From Actinomycetes bacterium (lineage in GTDB: Bacteria; Actinomycetota; Actinomycetes; Mycobacteriales; Mycobacteriaceae), in NCBI GenBank assembly GCA_022601135.1, contig JAHZJB010000155.1:1-32579 (forward strand): 32,579 nucleotides of DNA, written 5' to 3'. Numbering within the stretch: position 1 is the stretch's first letter; each line of letters starts with the position of its first letter. The notes beneath the pieces are model-generated. The model was not told the DNA's origin. It made no database searches and saw only the letters and a program-made list of their open reading frames with translations. The position numbers and the translations under genes were made by a program. Shown here in pieces: positions 1-7,522 of this stretch.

Positions 1-1
1 C

Positions 2-736
2 GGCTACAACGAGGACGAGGTCGACGCGTTCCTCGACCTCGTCGAGAACGAGCTGTCCCGTCTCATCGAGGAGAACAGCGATCTCCGCCAGCGGGTGGCG
101 GAGCTGGACCGGGAGCTCGGCTCGGGGCGCTCCGGCGTCGCTCAGCCGACGCAGGCGATGCCAGTCTATGAGGCGGAGCCCGAGCCCGCATCGCCACCTC
201 CGCAGGCGGCGCCGCCCCCGCCGCCCGCGGCCCCGGGCGAAGAGCAGCACCTGCGCGCCGCCAAGGTGCTCGCCCTGGCCCAGGAAACCGCCGACCGGTT
301 GACCGGCACCGCGCGGGCCGAATCCGACAAGATGCTCGCGGACGCCCGCGCGCAGGCCGACGCGATGGTCACCGAGGCGCGCGAGACCGCCGACGCCACC
401 GTTGCGGAGGCCCGGCAGCGCGCCGACGCCATGCTCGGCGATGCGCAGACCCGGTCCGAAACGCAACTGCGCCAGGCTCAGGAGAAGGCCGACGCACTGC
501 AGGCCGATGCCGAGCGCAAGCACGCCGAGATCATGGGCACCATCAACCAGCAGCGGACCGTCTTGGAAGGCCGTCTCGAACAGCTGCGCACATTCGAACG
601 TGAATACCGGACACGGTTGAAGACCTACCTCGAGTCGCAGCTCGAGGAGCTGGGTCAGCGAGGCTCAGCCGCACCCGTCGACTCCGGTGCCAACAACGAA
701 GCCGGGTTCACCCAGTTCAACCGGGGCAACAACTAG
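2..736 (+). CDS. wag31: Wag31/DivIVA polar growth protein (5' truncated)
   Basis: DivIVA-family coiled-coil scaffold that gathers at negatively curved membrane at the poles and organises polar peptidoglycan synthesis in mycobacteria. The reading frame is open from base 2, so the gene starts outside the window; by comparison with M. tuberculosis Wag31 about 21 residues are missing. The visible part begins with the conserved [12 protein letters not shown] end of the membrane-binding domain. A variable Pro/Ala-rich linker follows (roughly codons 45-80), then a long Ala/Glu/Arg coiled coil with repeated ADA/AEARQ heptads, and a conserved tail ending in QFNRGNN. The linker Thr in PTQAMP probably matches the PknA/PknB-phosphorylated Thr73 of M. 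tuberculosis, an inference from alignment by eye. Identity is secure. Confidence 0.97.
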   Translation, partial: GYNEDEVDAFLDLVENELSRLIEENSDLRQRVAELDRELGSGRSGVAQPTQAMPVYEAEPEPASPPPQAAPPPPPAAPGEEQHLRAAKVLALAQETADRLTGTARAESDKMLADARAQADAMVTEARETADATVAEARQRADAMLGDAQTRSETQLRQAQEKADALQADAERKHAEIMGTINQQRTVLEGRLEQLRTFEREYRTRLKTYLESQLEELGQRGSAAPVDSGANNEAGFTQFNRGNN

Positions 737-775
737 TCACGTGCACCTCCGACCCACACCTGACGGGGTAGACCT

Positions 776-1114
776 ATGTTGATCGTTGCGCTCGTGATGG
801 CCGTCGTCGGCCTCGCGGCACTCGTCACAGCCATCATCACGAGCAACGAGCTCATCGCCTGGGTGTGCATCGCCGCGAGCGTCATCGGGGTGCTGCTGTT
901 GATCATCGACGCGCTACGAAGCCGTTCCCAGACTGACGAGGGTGACGGCCCAAAGGGTGAGGACCACGTCGAGGCAGCCGCTGGGACCGACGTTGTCTAC
1001 GACGAGGACTATCCCGAGGAAGCTCCGGTCGCCGCGGGGCACGAAGATGCCACCGCGTTCACGCCGACCGAAGACGCGGGGGAGCCGGCCGGAAACGACG
1101 GCACGAAGAGTTGA
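776..1114 (+). CDS. Small two-helix membrane protein, Rv2144c-like
   Basis: A 112-residue protein of unknown function. Two hydrophobic segments (about residues 2-22 and 27-48) form a membrane hairpin. The rest is a highly acidic soluble tail rich in Asp, Glu and Pro, probably disordered. It lies 39 nt after wag31 on the same strand, as Rv2144c lies next to wag31 in M. tuberculosis, and its length is close to what I recall for that protein. The ATG at 776 is preceded by a purine-rich GACGGGG stretch that could be a weak ribosome binding site. Co-transcription with wag31 is likely from the short gap. No catalytic motif is visible; a role near the growing pole is only suggested by context. Confidence 0.85.
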   Translation: MLIVALVMAVVGLAALVTAIITSNELIAWVCIAASVIGVLLLIIDALRSRSQTDEGDGPKGEDHVEAAAGTDVVYDEDYPEEAPVAAGHEDATAFTPTEDAGEPAGNDGTKS

Positions 1115-1123
1115 GCTCGCGGC

Positions 1124-1813
1124 TCATCGGTTGAGGTCGGTCGCTGGGCTCTCTGCGGTGGGAGTGGCGAGCAAAGCTCGCACCTCGTCGTCGCTGACCT
1201 GGTGGAAATCCTCGAAGGCCTCTCCGACTGCCGCAAAATCGGCGGGCGTCGTCAAGCACACCACCTCGTCGACATCCTTGCGTAATTCCCGGCAGGCCGA
1301 ATCGGGCCCCACCGGCACCCCCACGATGATCCGCGTCGCGCCCGCTTGCCGCACCGAGCGTGCCGCAGCGGCCATGCTGGCCCCGGTGGCGATCCCATCG
1401 TCGACCAGAATCACGGTTTGCCCGGCCAGCTTCAGTGGACCTCGATCGCCACGGTAGGCCTGCTCGCGTCGGTCCAGTTCCGCGGTCTCGCGGGCCATGA
1501 CCTCGCGGACCTGGCCGTCGCTGATTCCCAGACTGCGAATCAGGTCATCGTTGAACACCACACCGCCGCCGGTGGTCACAGCACCCATGGCGAGCTCGGG
1601 CCACTTCGGTACACCCAGCTTGCGCACCAGGCACACGTCCAGCGGAGCCCTCAGAAAAGACGCGACCTCCCAGCCGACCGGCACGCCGCCACGGGCAAGT
1701 CCCAGCACCTGGAGGTCGTCTCGTCCGGTGCCATCCAGGCAGCGCGCAACTTCGGGCGCCAGAACCCGGCCTGCCTCGGCACGGTCCCGAAACGTTCGCC
1801 CAATGTTACTCAT
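1124..1813 (-). CDS. Phosphoribosyltransferase-domain protein
   Basis: A 229-residue type I phosphoribosyltransferase-fold protein. The PRPP-binding signature is clear (VILVDDGIATGAS, about residues 128-140). The N-terminal part has the GLARGGVPVGWEVA and LVRKLGVPKWPELAMGA blocks typical of the hypothetical actinobacterial members often found near dormancy or stress genes. The substrate is not known and salvage of a base should not be assumed. The ATG at 1813 is chosen because the family N-terminus is just upstream of the first conserved block; the 73-residue upstream extension is low-complexity Arg/Pro/Cys sequence and runs into the divergent gene. It converges with the Rv2144c-like gene, 9 bp apart. 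It probably corresponds to Rv2143 by position and strand, but I recall that protein as longer. Confidence 0.85.
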   Translation of the reverse strand: MSNIGRTFRDRAEAGRVLAPEVARCLDGTGRDDLQVLGLARGGVPVGWEVASFLRAPLDVCLVRKLGVPKWPELAMGAVTTGGGVVFNDDLIRSLGISDGQVREVMARETAELDRREQAYRGDRGPLKLAGQTVILVDDGIATGASMAAAARSVRQAGATRIIVGVPVGPDSACRELRKDVDEVVCLTTPADFAAVGEAFEDFHQVSDDEVRALLATPTAESPATDLNR

Positions 1814-1935
1814 GACACAGTCATCGCTCGCTGATATCAGTCTGGCCCACACTGGTGTCACCCGCAACGCACCAGAAGCAATCACCTTCCGGTTCGGCGA
1901 CGAATGACCAACAATAAGAGGACAGGGGCATCCGC

Positions 1936-3285
1936 ATGGGCATCGACTACGAAAGCCTGATCGACCATCCGCGCGAGGTGGTGTGGGATTGGCACGCGCG
2001 CCCCGGCGCGATGCGGCGGCTGGTGCCACCATGGCAGCCGATGACCGTCGTGCAGGAGGCCGACTCGTTGGCCGACGGGGTCGCGATCATCGGTCTGCCG
2101 GCCGGTCTTCGGTGGGTGGCCCGCCACGATCCGTCGGCGTACATCGCGAACAGCCGGTTTGTCGATGAACTGTCGTCGGGCGGTCCGGCGTCATGGCCCG
2201 CCCGGGTCATCGGGGGCTGGCGTCATACGCACACGTTCAGTGACGCCGGCGCGCAAACCCGCATGCGCGACCAGATCGAGACCGCGCTGCCCGCCGCCGC
2301 GCTGCGCTCGACATTCGTCTACCGGCATCGTCAGGTCGTCGATGACCTGGCCGCACACCGCCAAGCCGCCGAAGCGGGTGCCACCGGTTTGGTGATCGCC
2401 ATCAGCGGGGCCTCCGGCCTGGTCGGATCGGCACTCAGCGCTTTCCTGACCACCGGTGGGCACCGAGTGATCCGGCTGGTGCGAGGGCCGGCGCGAGGGA
2501 GTGACGAGCGGTCGTGGAATCCGCAAGCTCCCGCGGCCGGCCTGCTCGACGGTGTCGATGCCGTGGTGCACCTGGCCGGAGCGTCGATCGCCGGTCGCTT
2601 CACCAAGGGGCACCGGGCGGCAATCCGGGACAGCCGCATCGGACCGACCCGCCTGCTGGCAGAAGCAGCCGCGACCGCCGAGAACGGGCCGCGTGTGTTC
2701 ATCAGCGCCTCGGCGGTCGGCTTCTACGGATACGACCGCGGCGACACGCAGTTGACCGAGGACAGTAGCCGCGGCGACGGCTTTCTTGCCGATGTGGTCG
2801 GCGACTGGGAGGCCGCGACCATGCCTGCAGCCGACGCCGGGCTGAGGGTGGTCGCGGTGCGGACCGGAATCGTCCAATCGGCCGCGGGGGGGACGCTGCG
2901 CCTGCTGCACCCACTTTTCGCGGCCGGCCTCGGCGGTCGGTTGTCCACCGGCAAGCAGTGGCTGTCCTGGATCGGGCTCGACGACCTTCTGGACATCTAC
3001 TACCGGGCGCTCTACGACAAGCGGCTCGTCGGCCCGGTCAACGCCGTCGGTCCGGAACCGGTGCGCAATGCCGAATACACCAGTGAACTCGCCCGGGTCC
3101 TGCACCGGCCGGCCGTCGTCCCCGTTCCGGCGCTCGGTCCACGGCTGCTATTGGGGGAACAAGGTGCCCGCGAGCTAGCCGAGGCGAGCCAGCGGGTGGT
3201 GCCGTCGAAACTGCAGGCGGTCGGCCATCGCTTCCGTCATCCCGATGTCGGCGATGCGCTCGCGCATCAGCTCGGGCGGGGCTGA
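1936..3285 (+). CDS. SRPBCC domain fused to TIGR01777 NAD(P)-epimerase (SDR39U1 type)
   Basis: A 449-residue two-domain protein. Residues 1 to about 145 look like an SRPBCC (START/Bet v1-like) domain, beginning with the HPREVVWDWHARPGAMRRL segment typical of cell-division-inhibitor-like SRPBCC proteins. Residues from about 153 are an extended SDR of the TIGR01777/YfcH family: the nucleotide-binding loop is ISGASGLVGS (about 155-164), followed by VVHLAGASI and by a serine/tyrosine active-site region around SASAVGFYGY. The substrate of this family is unknown. The fused form is longer than the single-domain M. tuberculosis Rv2216 (about 300 residues). The ATG at 1936 follows an AAGAGGACAGGGG purine tract. 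It is the first gene of the block not expected at this place in M. tuberculosis. Confidence 0.9.
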   Translation: MGIDYESLIDHPREVVWDWHARPGAMRRLVPPWQPMTVVQEADSLADGVAIIGLPAGLRWVARHDPSAYIANSRFVDELSSGGPASWPARVIGGWRHTHTFSDAGAQTRMRDQIETALPAAALRSTFVYRHRQVVDDLAAHRQAAEAGATGLVIAISGASGLVGSALSAFLTTGGHRVIRLVRGPARGSDERSWNPQAPAAGLLDGVDAVVHLAGASIAGRFTKGHRAAIRDSRIGPTRLLAEAAATAENGPRVFISASAVGFYGYDRGDTQLTEDSSRGDGFLADVVGDWEAATMPAADAGLRVVAVRTGIVQSAAGGTLRLLHPLFAAGLGGRLSTGKQWLSWIGLDDLLDIYYRALYDKRLVGPVNAVGPEPVRNAEYTSELARVLHRPAVVPVPALGPRLLLGEQGARELAEASQRVVPSKLQAVGHRFRHPDVGDALAHQLGRG

Positions 3286-3316
3286 CCCGCGAGCGTCGCC
3301 GACCAGCAAGAAAAGC

Positions 3317-3342
3317 GGCCGCGATCACGGTCCTGCGCGGCC
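3317..3342. terminator. Possible terminator hairpin after the SDR39U1 gene
   Basis: GGCCGCG (3317-3323) pairs exactly with CGCGGCC (3336-3342) across a 12-nt loop, 31 nt after the stop codon. There is no U-tract, which is common for mycobacterial terminators. It could equally be chance in GC-rich DNA. Confidence 0.35.
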
Positions 3343-3358
3343 CCGCATGGGAGAACGA

Positions 3359-3364
3359 TAGCCT
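3359..3364 (+). promoter_or_regulatory. Candidate -10 box of gabD2
   Basis: TAGCCT fits the mycobacterial TANNNT -10 pattern and would start a transcript near 3371, leaving a short leader with the AGAGGTGA ribosome binding site at 3391-3398 ahead of the ATG at 3403. No clear -35 was found. Confidence 0.35.
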
Positions 3365-3402
3365 GGTGGTTCCACCCGTGTGACTCTCCGAGAGGTGACG
3401 CC

Positions 3403-4959
3403 ATGCCCGCACCGTCAGCTGCTGTCTTCGATCGCTTGCGCAAGCTCTGCGCGATCGAAGACAGTTCTGCCCGTCCGGCGAAGACGATCGAGGAGGTGTT
3501 CACCGGAAAACCGCTGGCGACGATCCCAGTCGGTACGGCTGCCGACGCCGAGAGGGCCTTCGTCAAGGCACGCTTGGCGCAGGCCGACTGGGCCAAGCGC
3601 CCGGTCAAGGATCGCATCGCGGTGATCCTTCGCTATCGGGATCTGGTCATGAAGAACCGCGACTTTCTGTTGGACCTGCTGCAGGCGGAGGCCGGCAAGG
3701 CCCGGTGGGCTGCGCAGGAAGAGATCATCGACCTGATCGCCAACGCCAATTACTACGCGCGCGTCTCGGAGAACCTGCTCAAGCCGAACAAGGTGCAGGG
3801 TCTGCTGCCGGCGATCGGCAAGACCACAGTCCGTTATCAGCCCAAGGGGGTGGTCGGGGTGATCTCGCCCTGGAACTACCCGATGACCCTCACGGCCTCC
3901 GATGCGGTGCCCGCCCTGATCGCCGGCAACGCGGTCGTGATCAAACCCGACAGTCAGACGCCGTACTGCGCGCTGGCCTGTGCCGAACTTCTCTACGAGG
4001 CGGGCCTGCCCTGGGCGTTGTATGCCGTGGTACCCGGTCCGGGTTCGGTGGTCGGAACCGCGATCGCCGACACCTGCGACTACCTGATGTTCACCGGTTC
4101 GTCGGAGACCGGCAGTCGGCTTGCCGAGCACGCGGGCCGTCGGCTCGTCGGCTTCTCGGCCGAACTGGGTGGGAAGAACGCGATGATCATCGCCCGCGGA
4201 GCCAACCTGGACAAGGTCGCCAAGGCAGCCACCCGCGCGTGCTTCTCCAACGCCGGGCAGCTATGCATCTCCATCGAGCGGATCTACGTCGAGAAGGACA
4301 TCGCCGACGAGTTCACCAAGAAGTTCGCCCATCAGGTGCGCAAGATGAAGCTCGGTACCGCCTACGACTTCTCGGTCGACATGGGCAGCCTGATCTCCGA
4401 GGGCCAGCTGAAGTCGGTGGCGGACCATGTCGACGATGCGAAAGCCAAGGGGGCCAAGGTGGTTGCGGGCGGCAAAGCGCGCCTCGACATCGGACCGCTG
4501 TTCTATGAGCCGACCGTGTTGACCGATGTTACGCCCGAAATGGAGTGCGCCGGCAACGAAACCTTCGGACCGCTCGTCTCGATATACCCGGTCGCCGACG
4601 TCGGTGAAGCCATCGAAAAGGCCAACGACACCGACTACGGACTCAACGCGAGCGTGTGGGCTGGCTCGACTGCCGAGGGCGAGAGGATCGCCGCCCGGCT
4701 GCGGTCGGGCACGGTGAACGTCGACGAGGGGTATGCGTTTGCCTGGGGCAGCCTGAGCGCCCCGATGGGCGGCATGGGGATATCCGGCGTCGGTCGCAGG
4801 CATGGCCCTGAGGGCCTCTTGAAATACACTGAGTCGCAGACCATTGCGACTGCCCGCGTACTGAATCTCGATGCGCCGTTCGGCCTTCCTGACACGGTGT
4901 GGCAGAAGTCGTTGCTGCCGATCGTGCGGTTAGTGATGAGGCTGCCCGGCCGCAAGTAG
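3403..4959 (+). CDS. gabD2: Succinate-semialdehyde dehydrogenase (NADP+), GabD2
   Basis: A 518-residue aldehyde dehydrogenase that oxidises succinic semialdehyde to succinate, feeding the TCA cycle from GABA or from 2-oxoglutarate decarboxylation. It is the same length as I recall for M. tuberculosis GabD2 (Rv1731) and nearly collinear with it from MPAPSA to the C-terminal LPGRK. The family motifs are intact: GVVGVISPWNYPM for the cofactor fold, FTGSSETGSRLAEHAG, the general-base Glu254 in SAELGGKN and the catalytic Cys288 in AGQLCIS. The ATG at 3403 has an AGAGGTGA ribosome binding site. Codons 7-21 carry a perfect 14-bp inverted repeat, described separately. It is followed by narK after 228 bp; in M. 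tuberculosis gabD2 also lies near narK2/narX. Confidence 0.96.
   Translation: MPAPSAAVFDRLRKLCAIEDSSARPAKTIEEVFTGKPLATIPVGTAADAERAFVKARLAQADWAKRPVKDRIAVILRYRDLVMKNRDFLLDLLQAEAGKARWAAQEEIIDLIANANYYARVSENLLKPNKVQGLLPAIGKTTVRYQPKGVVGVISPWNYPMTLTASDAVPALIAGNAVVIKPDSQTPYCALACAELLYEAGLPWALYAVVPGPGSVVGTAIADTCDYLMFTGSSETGSRLAEHAGRRLVGFSAELGGKNAMIIARGANLDKVAKAATRACFSNAGQLCISIERIYVEKDIADEFTKKFAHQVRKMKLGTAYDFSVDMGSLISEGQLKSVADHVDDAKAKGAKVVAGGKARLDIGPLFYEPTVLTDVTPEMECAGNETFGPLVSIYPVADVGEAIEKANDTDYGLNASVWAGSTAEGERIAARLRSGTVNVDEGYAFAWGSLSAPMGGMGISGVGRRHGPEGLLKYTESQTIATARVLNLDAPFGLPDTVWQKSLLPIVRLVMRLPGRK
3422..3464. repeat. Perfect 14-bp inverted repeat at the start of gabD2
   Basis: Left arm CTGTCTTCGATCGC (3422-3435) is exactly complementary to the right arm GCGATCGAAGACAG (3451-3464), with a 15-nt loop. 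The left part also contains a 12-bp palindrome, GCTTGCGCAAGC (3434-3445). The hairpin starts 17 nt after the gabD2 ATG triplet, so it lies in the ribosome footprint during initiation. Confidence 0.9.
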
Positions 4960-5040
4960 GGAATTACCGGCCACCGGAGCCTGGGCGCCGCCCGCCTCAC
5001 GGTGCACCGACCTGCGCTGTGAGGCCATGTTTTCATCGCG

Positions 5041-5056
5041 GTCACCAACGCGCAAT
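5041..5056 (+). promoter_or_regulatory. Possible GlnR-like site upstream of narK
   Basis: GTCAC-N6-GCAAT resembles the actinobacterial GlnR half-site pattern GTNAC-N6-GNAAC, with one mismatch in the second element. It lies about 130 bp before narK. The motif is short and could be chance. Confidence 0.25.
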
Positions 5057-5187
5057 CGCTGCGGAACGCCCTGTCAGTACACCTAAGTGGAGCGCGAACA
5101 GCGTCGTTCCGCACCTGGGCCCATCGTGTCTGGCTCAACCCTGTCAAGCAGCAGCGAACGTATCGCCCTATCAGCGCAGGAGACACC

Positions 5188-6594
5188 ATGACCGTTACCG
5201 ACCCCGAGTCGACCACGGCTCTCGCGCCCGCGGCAGTTGCAGCGCCGAAGCGCCATCACGGTAAACATTGGATCGAAGATTGGCGTCCCGAGGATCCGGA
5301 ATTCTGGGCCAGCGTCGGGCGCCCCATCGCGCGCCGCAACCTGATTTTTTCCATCTTCGCCGAACACATCGGATTCTCGGTATGGCTGCTGTGGAGCATT
5401 GTCGTCGTGCAGATGACTGCGGCTGCCGACGGCACCCCGGCCGCATCCGGGTGGGCTCTCAGCGCCACCCAGGCGTTGTGGCTGGTCGCAATACCCAGCG
5501 GGGTGGGTGCGTTTCTGCGGTTGCCGTACACCTTCGCGGTGCCGGTCTTCGGTGGCCGCAACTGGACGGTGATCTCGGCTCTGCTGCTGTTGATTCCCTG
5601 CCTCGGGCTGGCCTGGGTGGTCAGCGATCCGGGGGTTCCGTTCTGGTTGTTGCTGTTGGTTGCGGCCACCGCCGGGTTCGGCGGGGGGAACTTCGCTTCC
5701 TCGATGGCCAACATCTCGTTCTTCTACCCGGAGAAAGAGAAGGGGTGGGCACTCGGACTCAATGCCGCAGGGGGCAACATCGGAGTTGCGGTGGCGCAGA
5801 AGGTTATTCCGATTGTGGTCACGGTCGGCGCCGGTGTGACCCTGTCCTTGGCGGGCCTGTTCTACGTGCCCTTGGCGGTAGCCGCGGCCGTGTGCGCGTA
5901 TCTGTTCATGAACAACCTGACCGAGGCCAAGGCCGACGTGAAGCCGGTGTGGCAGTCGTTGCGGCACGCCGATACCTGGATCATGTCTCTGCTGTACATC
6001 GGCACCTTTGGCTCCTTCATCGGGTATTCGGCGGCGTTTCCCACTCTGCTTAAGACCGTGTTCGACCGCGGCGATATCGCACTGACGTATGCGTTCCTCG
6101 GTGCCGGTATCGGATCGATCGCTCGCCCGCTGGGGGGCAAGCTCGCCGACCGAATCGGCGGCGCCCACATCACCGCGGTCAGCTTCGTGATGTTGGCGGT
6201 GGGCGCGGCAGGTGCGCTCTGGTCGGTGCAGTCGGTGAACTTGCCGGTGTTCTTCATCGCGTTCATGTTCTTGTTCGTCGCCACCGGCATCGGCAACGGT
6301 TCGACCTACCGGATGATCTCCACAATCTTTCTGATCAAGGGTGAAGCCGCCGGCGGCGATCCGCTGACCATGCTGCACATGCGCCGCCAGGCCGCTGGAG
6401 CGCTGGGGATCATCTCGTCGGTGGGTGCTTTCGGTGGGTTCGTCGTTCCGCTGGCATACGCCTGGTCGAAGTCCCAATTCGGGACCATCGAGCCCGCCTT
6501 GCAGTTCTACGTGGCGTTCTTCCTGTTGTTGCTGGGGGTGACCTGGTTCTGTTACCTGCGCGAGGGCAGCCGGATGGGCCGGGTCGGAGTCTGA
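5188..6594 (+). CDS. narK: NarK-type nitrate/nitrite transporter (MFS)
   Basis: A 468-residue, roughly 12-helix inner-membrane transporter of the nitrate/nitrite porter family, expected to import nitrate for the cytoplasmic-facing NarG and export nitrite. The nitrate signature is clear (GGGNFASSMANISFFYPEKEK, then KGWALGLNAAGGNIG). Two substrate-binding arginines of the family are present, in GAFLRLPYTF (helix 2) and IGSIARPLGGKLAD (helix 8). The N-terminal segment HWIEDWRPEDPEFWASVGRPIARRNL is the usual cytoplasmic start. The ATG at 5188 has a good AGGAGA ribosome binding site at 5178-5183. It converges with the nitrobindin gene. The number of the paralogue (narK1-3) cannot be decided by eye. 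Confidence 0.95.
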   Translation: MTVTDPESTTALAPAAVAAPKRHHGKHWIEDWRPEDPEFWASVGRPIARRNLIFSIFAEHIGFSVWLLWSIVVVQMTAAADGTPAASGWALSATQALWLVAIPSGVGAFLRLPYTFAVPVFGGRNWTVISALLLLIPCLGLAWVVSDPGVPFWLLLLVAATAGFGGGNFASSMANISFFYPEKEKGWALGLNAAGGNIGVAVAQKVIPIVVTVGAGVTLSLAGLFYVPLAVAAAVCAYLFMNNLTEAKADVKPVWQSLRHADTWIMSLLYIGTFGSFIGYSAAFPTLLKTVFDRGDIALTYAFLGAGIGSIARPLGGKLADRIGGAHITAVSFVMLAVGAAGALWSVQSVNLPVFFIAFMFLFVATGIGNGSTYRMISTIFLIKGEAAGGDPLTMLHMRRQAAGALGIISSVGAFGGFVVPLAYAWSKSQFGTIEPALQFYVAFFLLLLGVTWFCYLREGSRMGRVGV

Positions 6595-6610
6595 GCGTCG
6601 GAGTCTGAGC
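6583..6610. repeat. 14-bp tandem duplication across the narK stop codon
   Basis: GTCGGAGTCTGAGC occurs twice in direct succession (6583-6596 and 6597-6610). The first copy contains the narK TGA stop, so the duplication does not change the protein. It is most likely a replication-slippage product. Confidence 0.85.
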
Positions 6611-6660
6611 CCTGTACCCGACGGCCGCCGCCGGCTGATTCACCGCCGAAGGAGCCAGGC

Positions 6661-7143
6661 TTACGAGATCTTGGACAGGGTCGCGGCAAGATGGTGTTGC
6701 AGCGGTTGTCCGACCGCGCCCAGGCGCAGCGTGTAGGTAAGACGGTCGCCTTCAACACGGATCGAACGGGTCAGTGCGGAAACGTCTTTCGCCGATTCTG
6801 TGAGACCGATTGCCGTCGCTGTCAGCTCCATCTCGATCGTGGCGCCACGAACCGACAGCGTGCCTTCCTCGATCTCGGCGACGCCCGTCGGATGCGCCAG
6901 AGCCAGTTCGACCCGCCCCGGGGACGGCACCCGTAGGTAGCCGGTCTCCGCGTGCAGTGGCCGACCATCGCCGATAGCCTTCGTCTGTTGGTCGTAGCGC
7001 AGGAATGGTTTTCCGGCATGCCCGAAGCGGACTTCCTCTGCATATTCGAACGCCGCGATGGTCGGGTACTCGCCAGCGCCCTGACCTGCCCAGGTGCCCA
7101 GGAGCGGAGCGAGGACAGCAAGGTCAGGATGTAGGTCTGCCAT
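6661..7143 (-). CDS. Nitrobindin-like haem protein (peroxynitrite isomerase family, Rv2717c-like)
   Basis: A 160-residue beta-barrel of the FABP-like/nitrobindin family. Members bind ferric haem and isomerise peroxynitrite to nitrate or bind NO. The hallmark GTWAGQG is at residues 16-22, followed by YPTI, and the C-terminal QPLQHHLAATL contains the probable haem-ligand histidine (His151), matching the QPLQ-x-HLAA end of M. tuberculosis Rv2717c. The ATG at 7143 is chosen because it gives the family N-terminus and a TATCCT -10 box ends 6 nt before it, which suggests a leaderless mRNA; upstream residues in the same frame are not family-like. It is divergent from narG and convergent with narK, so it sits inside the nitrate respiration locus. 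Confidence 0.9.
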   Translation of the reverse strand: MADLHPDLAVLAPLLGTWAGQGAGEYPTIAAFEYAEEVRFGHAGKPFLRYDQQTKAIGDGRPLHAETGYLRVPSPGRVELALAHPTGVAEIEEGTLSVRGATIEMELTATAIGLTESAKDVSALTRSIRVEGDRLTYTLRLGAVGQPLQHHLAATLSKIS

Positions 7144-7149
7144 CAGTTG

Positions 7150-7155
7150 AGGATA
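7150..7155 (-). promoter_or_regulatory. -10 box for a leaderless nitrobindin transcript
   Basis: Read on the minus strand, TATCCT ends 6 nt before the ATG at 7143, so transcription should start at or next to the start codon. No ribosome binding site is present. Confidence 0.55.
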
Positions 7156-7243
7156 CGTGGGCCATGGCCTGATGCTGCTCGTCGCGGGCCGGGTCGGCAC
7201 GCCCGAGACGGCCCGCGACGGCACACTCCCAACGGCGAAAAGT

Positions 7244-7259
7244 GTTACGGCGCTGAAAA
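7244..7259 (+). promoter_or_regulatory. Possible GlnR-like site upstream of narG
   Basis: GTTAC-ggcgct-GAAAA differs in one base from the GTNAC-N6-GNAAC pattern described for GlnR in actinobacteria. It lies about 265 bp upstream of the narG start, closer to the nitrobindin gene. Functional status is unknown. Confidence 0.3.
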
Positions 7260-7522
7260 CTTCCGAATTCGAAGCCGTGACAAAAGGGCTGGTCGATGTG
7301 GCGGTATTTCGTCTCGGTGACCCTCCGGCGACGGATCCTCGCAGGTGGGTGACTACTCGCCGGCACAAGCCCGCCTACCGCTATGTGACCGGCGTGTTAA
7401 CTGACGCGGAACGCCGGTCGCGGCCACCGCTGTTCGGGTCTTCACCACCGCCTCACCGCCCTTACCCTCGGTGAATCAACCGATCCGGATTGGATCGGCA
7501 TCCGGTTCGAAAAGGGGGCGAT

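Larger units (their letters stand above)
7144..7522. promoter_or_regulatory. Divergent nitrobindin-narG control region (379 bp)
   Basis: The stretch separates the divergent nitrobindin gene and narGHJI and must hold both promoters. I see no credible gene in it; the open frame at 7157-7474 lacks family features. A GlnR-like half-site, GTTAC-N6-GAAAA, is at 7244-7259. Several GTGAC elements follow (7277, 7339, 7361 and 7385 area) and a GTTAAC palindrome lies near 7396. I found no convincing DosR box or symmetrical CRP/FNR site. Confidence 0.5.

Noticed and set aside
166..432. Minus-strand Ala/Ser-rich open frame inside wag31
   Set aside because: It is the reverse image of the wag31 coiled-coil and linker codons, with no independent signal.
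1814..2032. 73-residue N-terminal extension of the phosphoribosyltransferase frame
   Set aside because: Low-complexity Arg/Pro/Cys sequence that overlaps the start of the divergent SDR39U1-type gene; the ATG at 1813 gives the family start.
2882..2895. G-run similar to the tRNA att-like repeat near the left side of the nar block
   Set aside because: Only the G-run and GGAC match, and it lies inside the coding region of the SDR39U1-type gene; not a credible second attachment site.
1814..5187. DosR dormancy boxes near the phosphoribosyltransferase and narK genes
   Set aside because: I looked because homologous families are DosR-controlled in M. tuberculosis, but found no sequence close to the GGGACTNNNGNCCC palindrome.
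5083..6477. 464-codon minus-strand open frame opposite narK
   Set aside because: The translation is rich in His, Arg, Gln and Gly with no domain, while the plus strand encodes a clear NarK with the nitrate signature.
7157..7474. 105-codon open frame upstream of narG
   Set aside because: No motif, no ribosome binding site, and it fills the divergent promoter region; the composition is not typical of a real protein.
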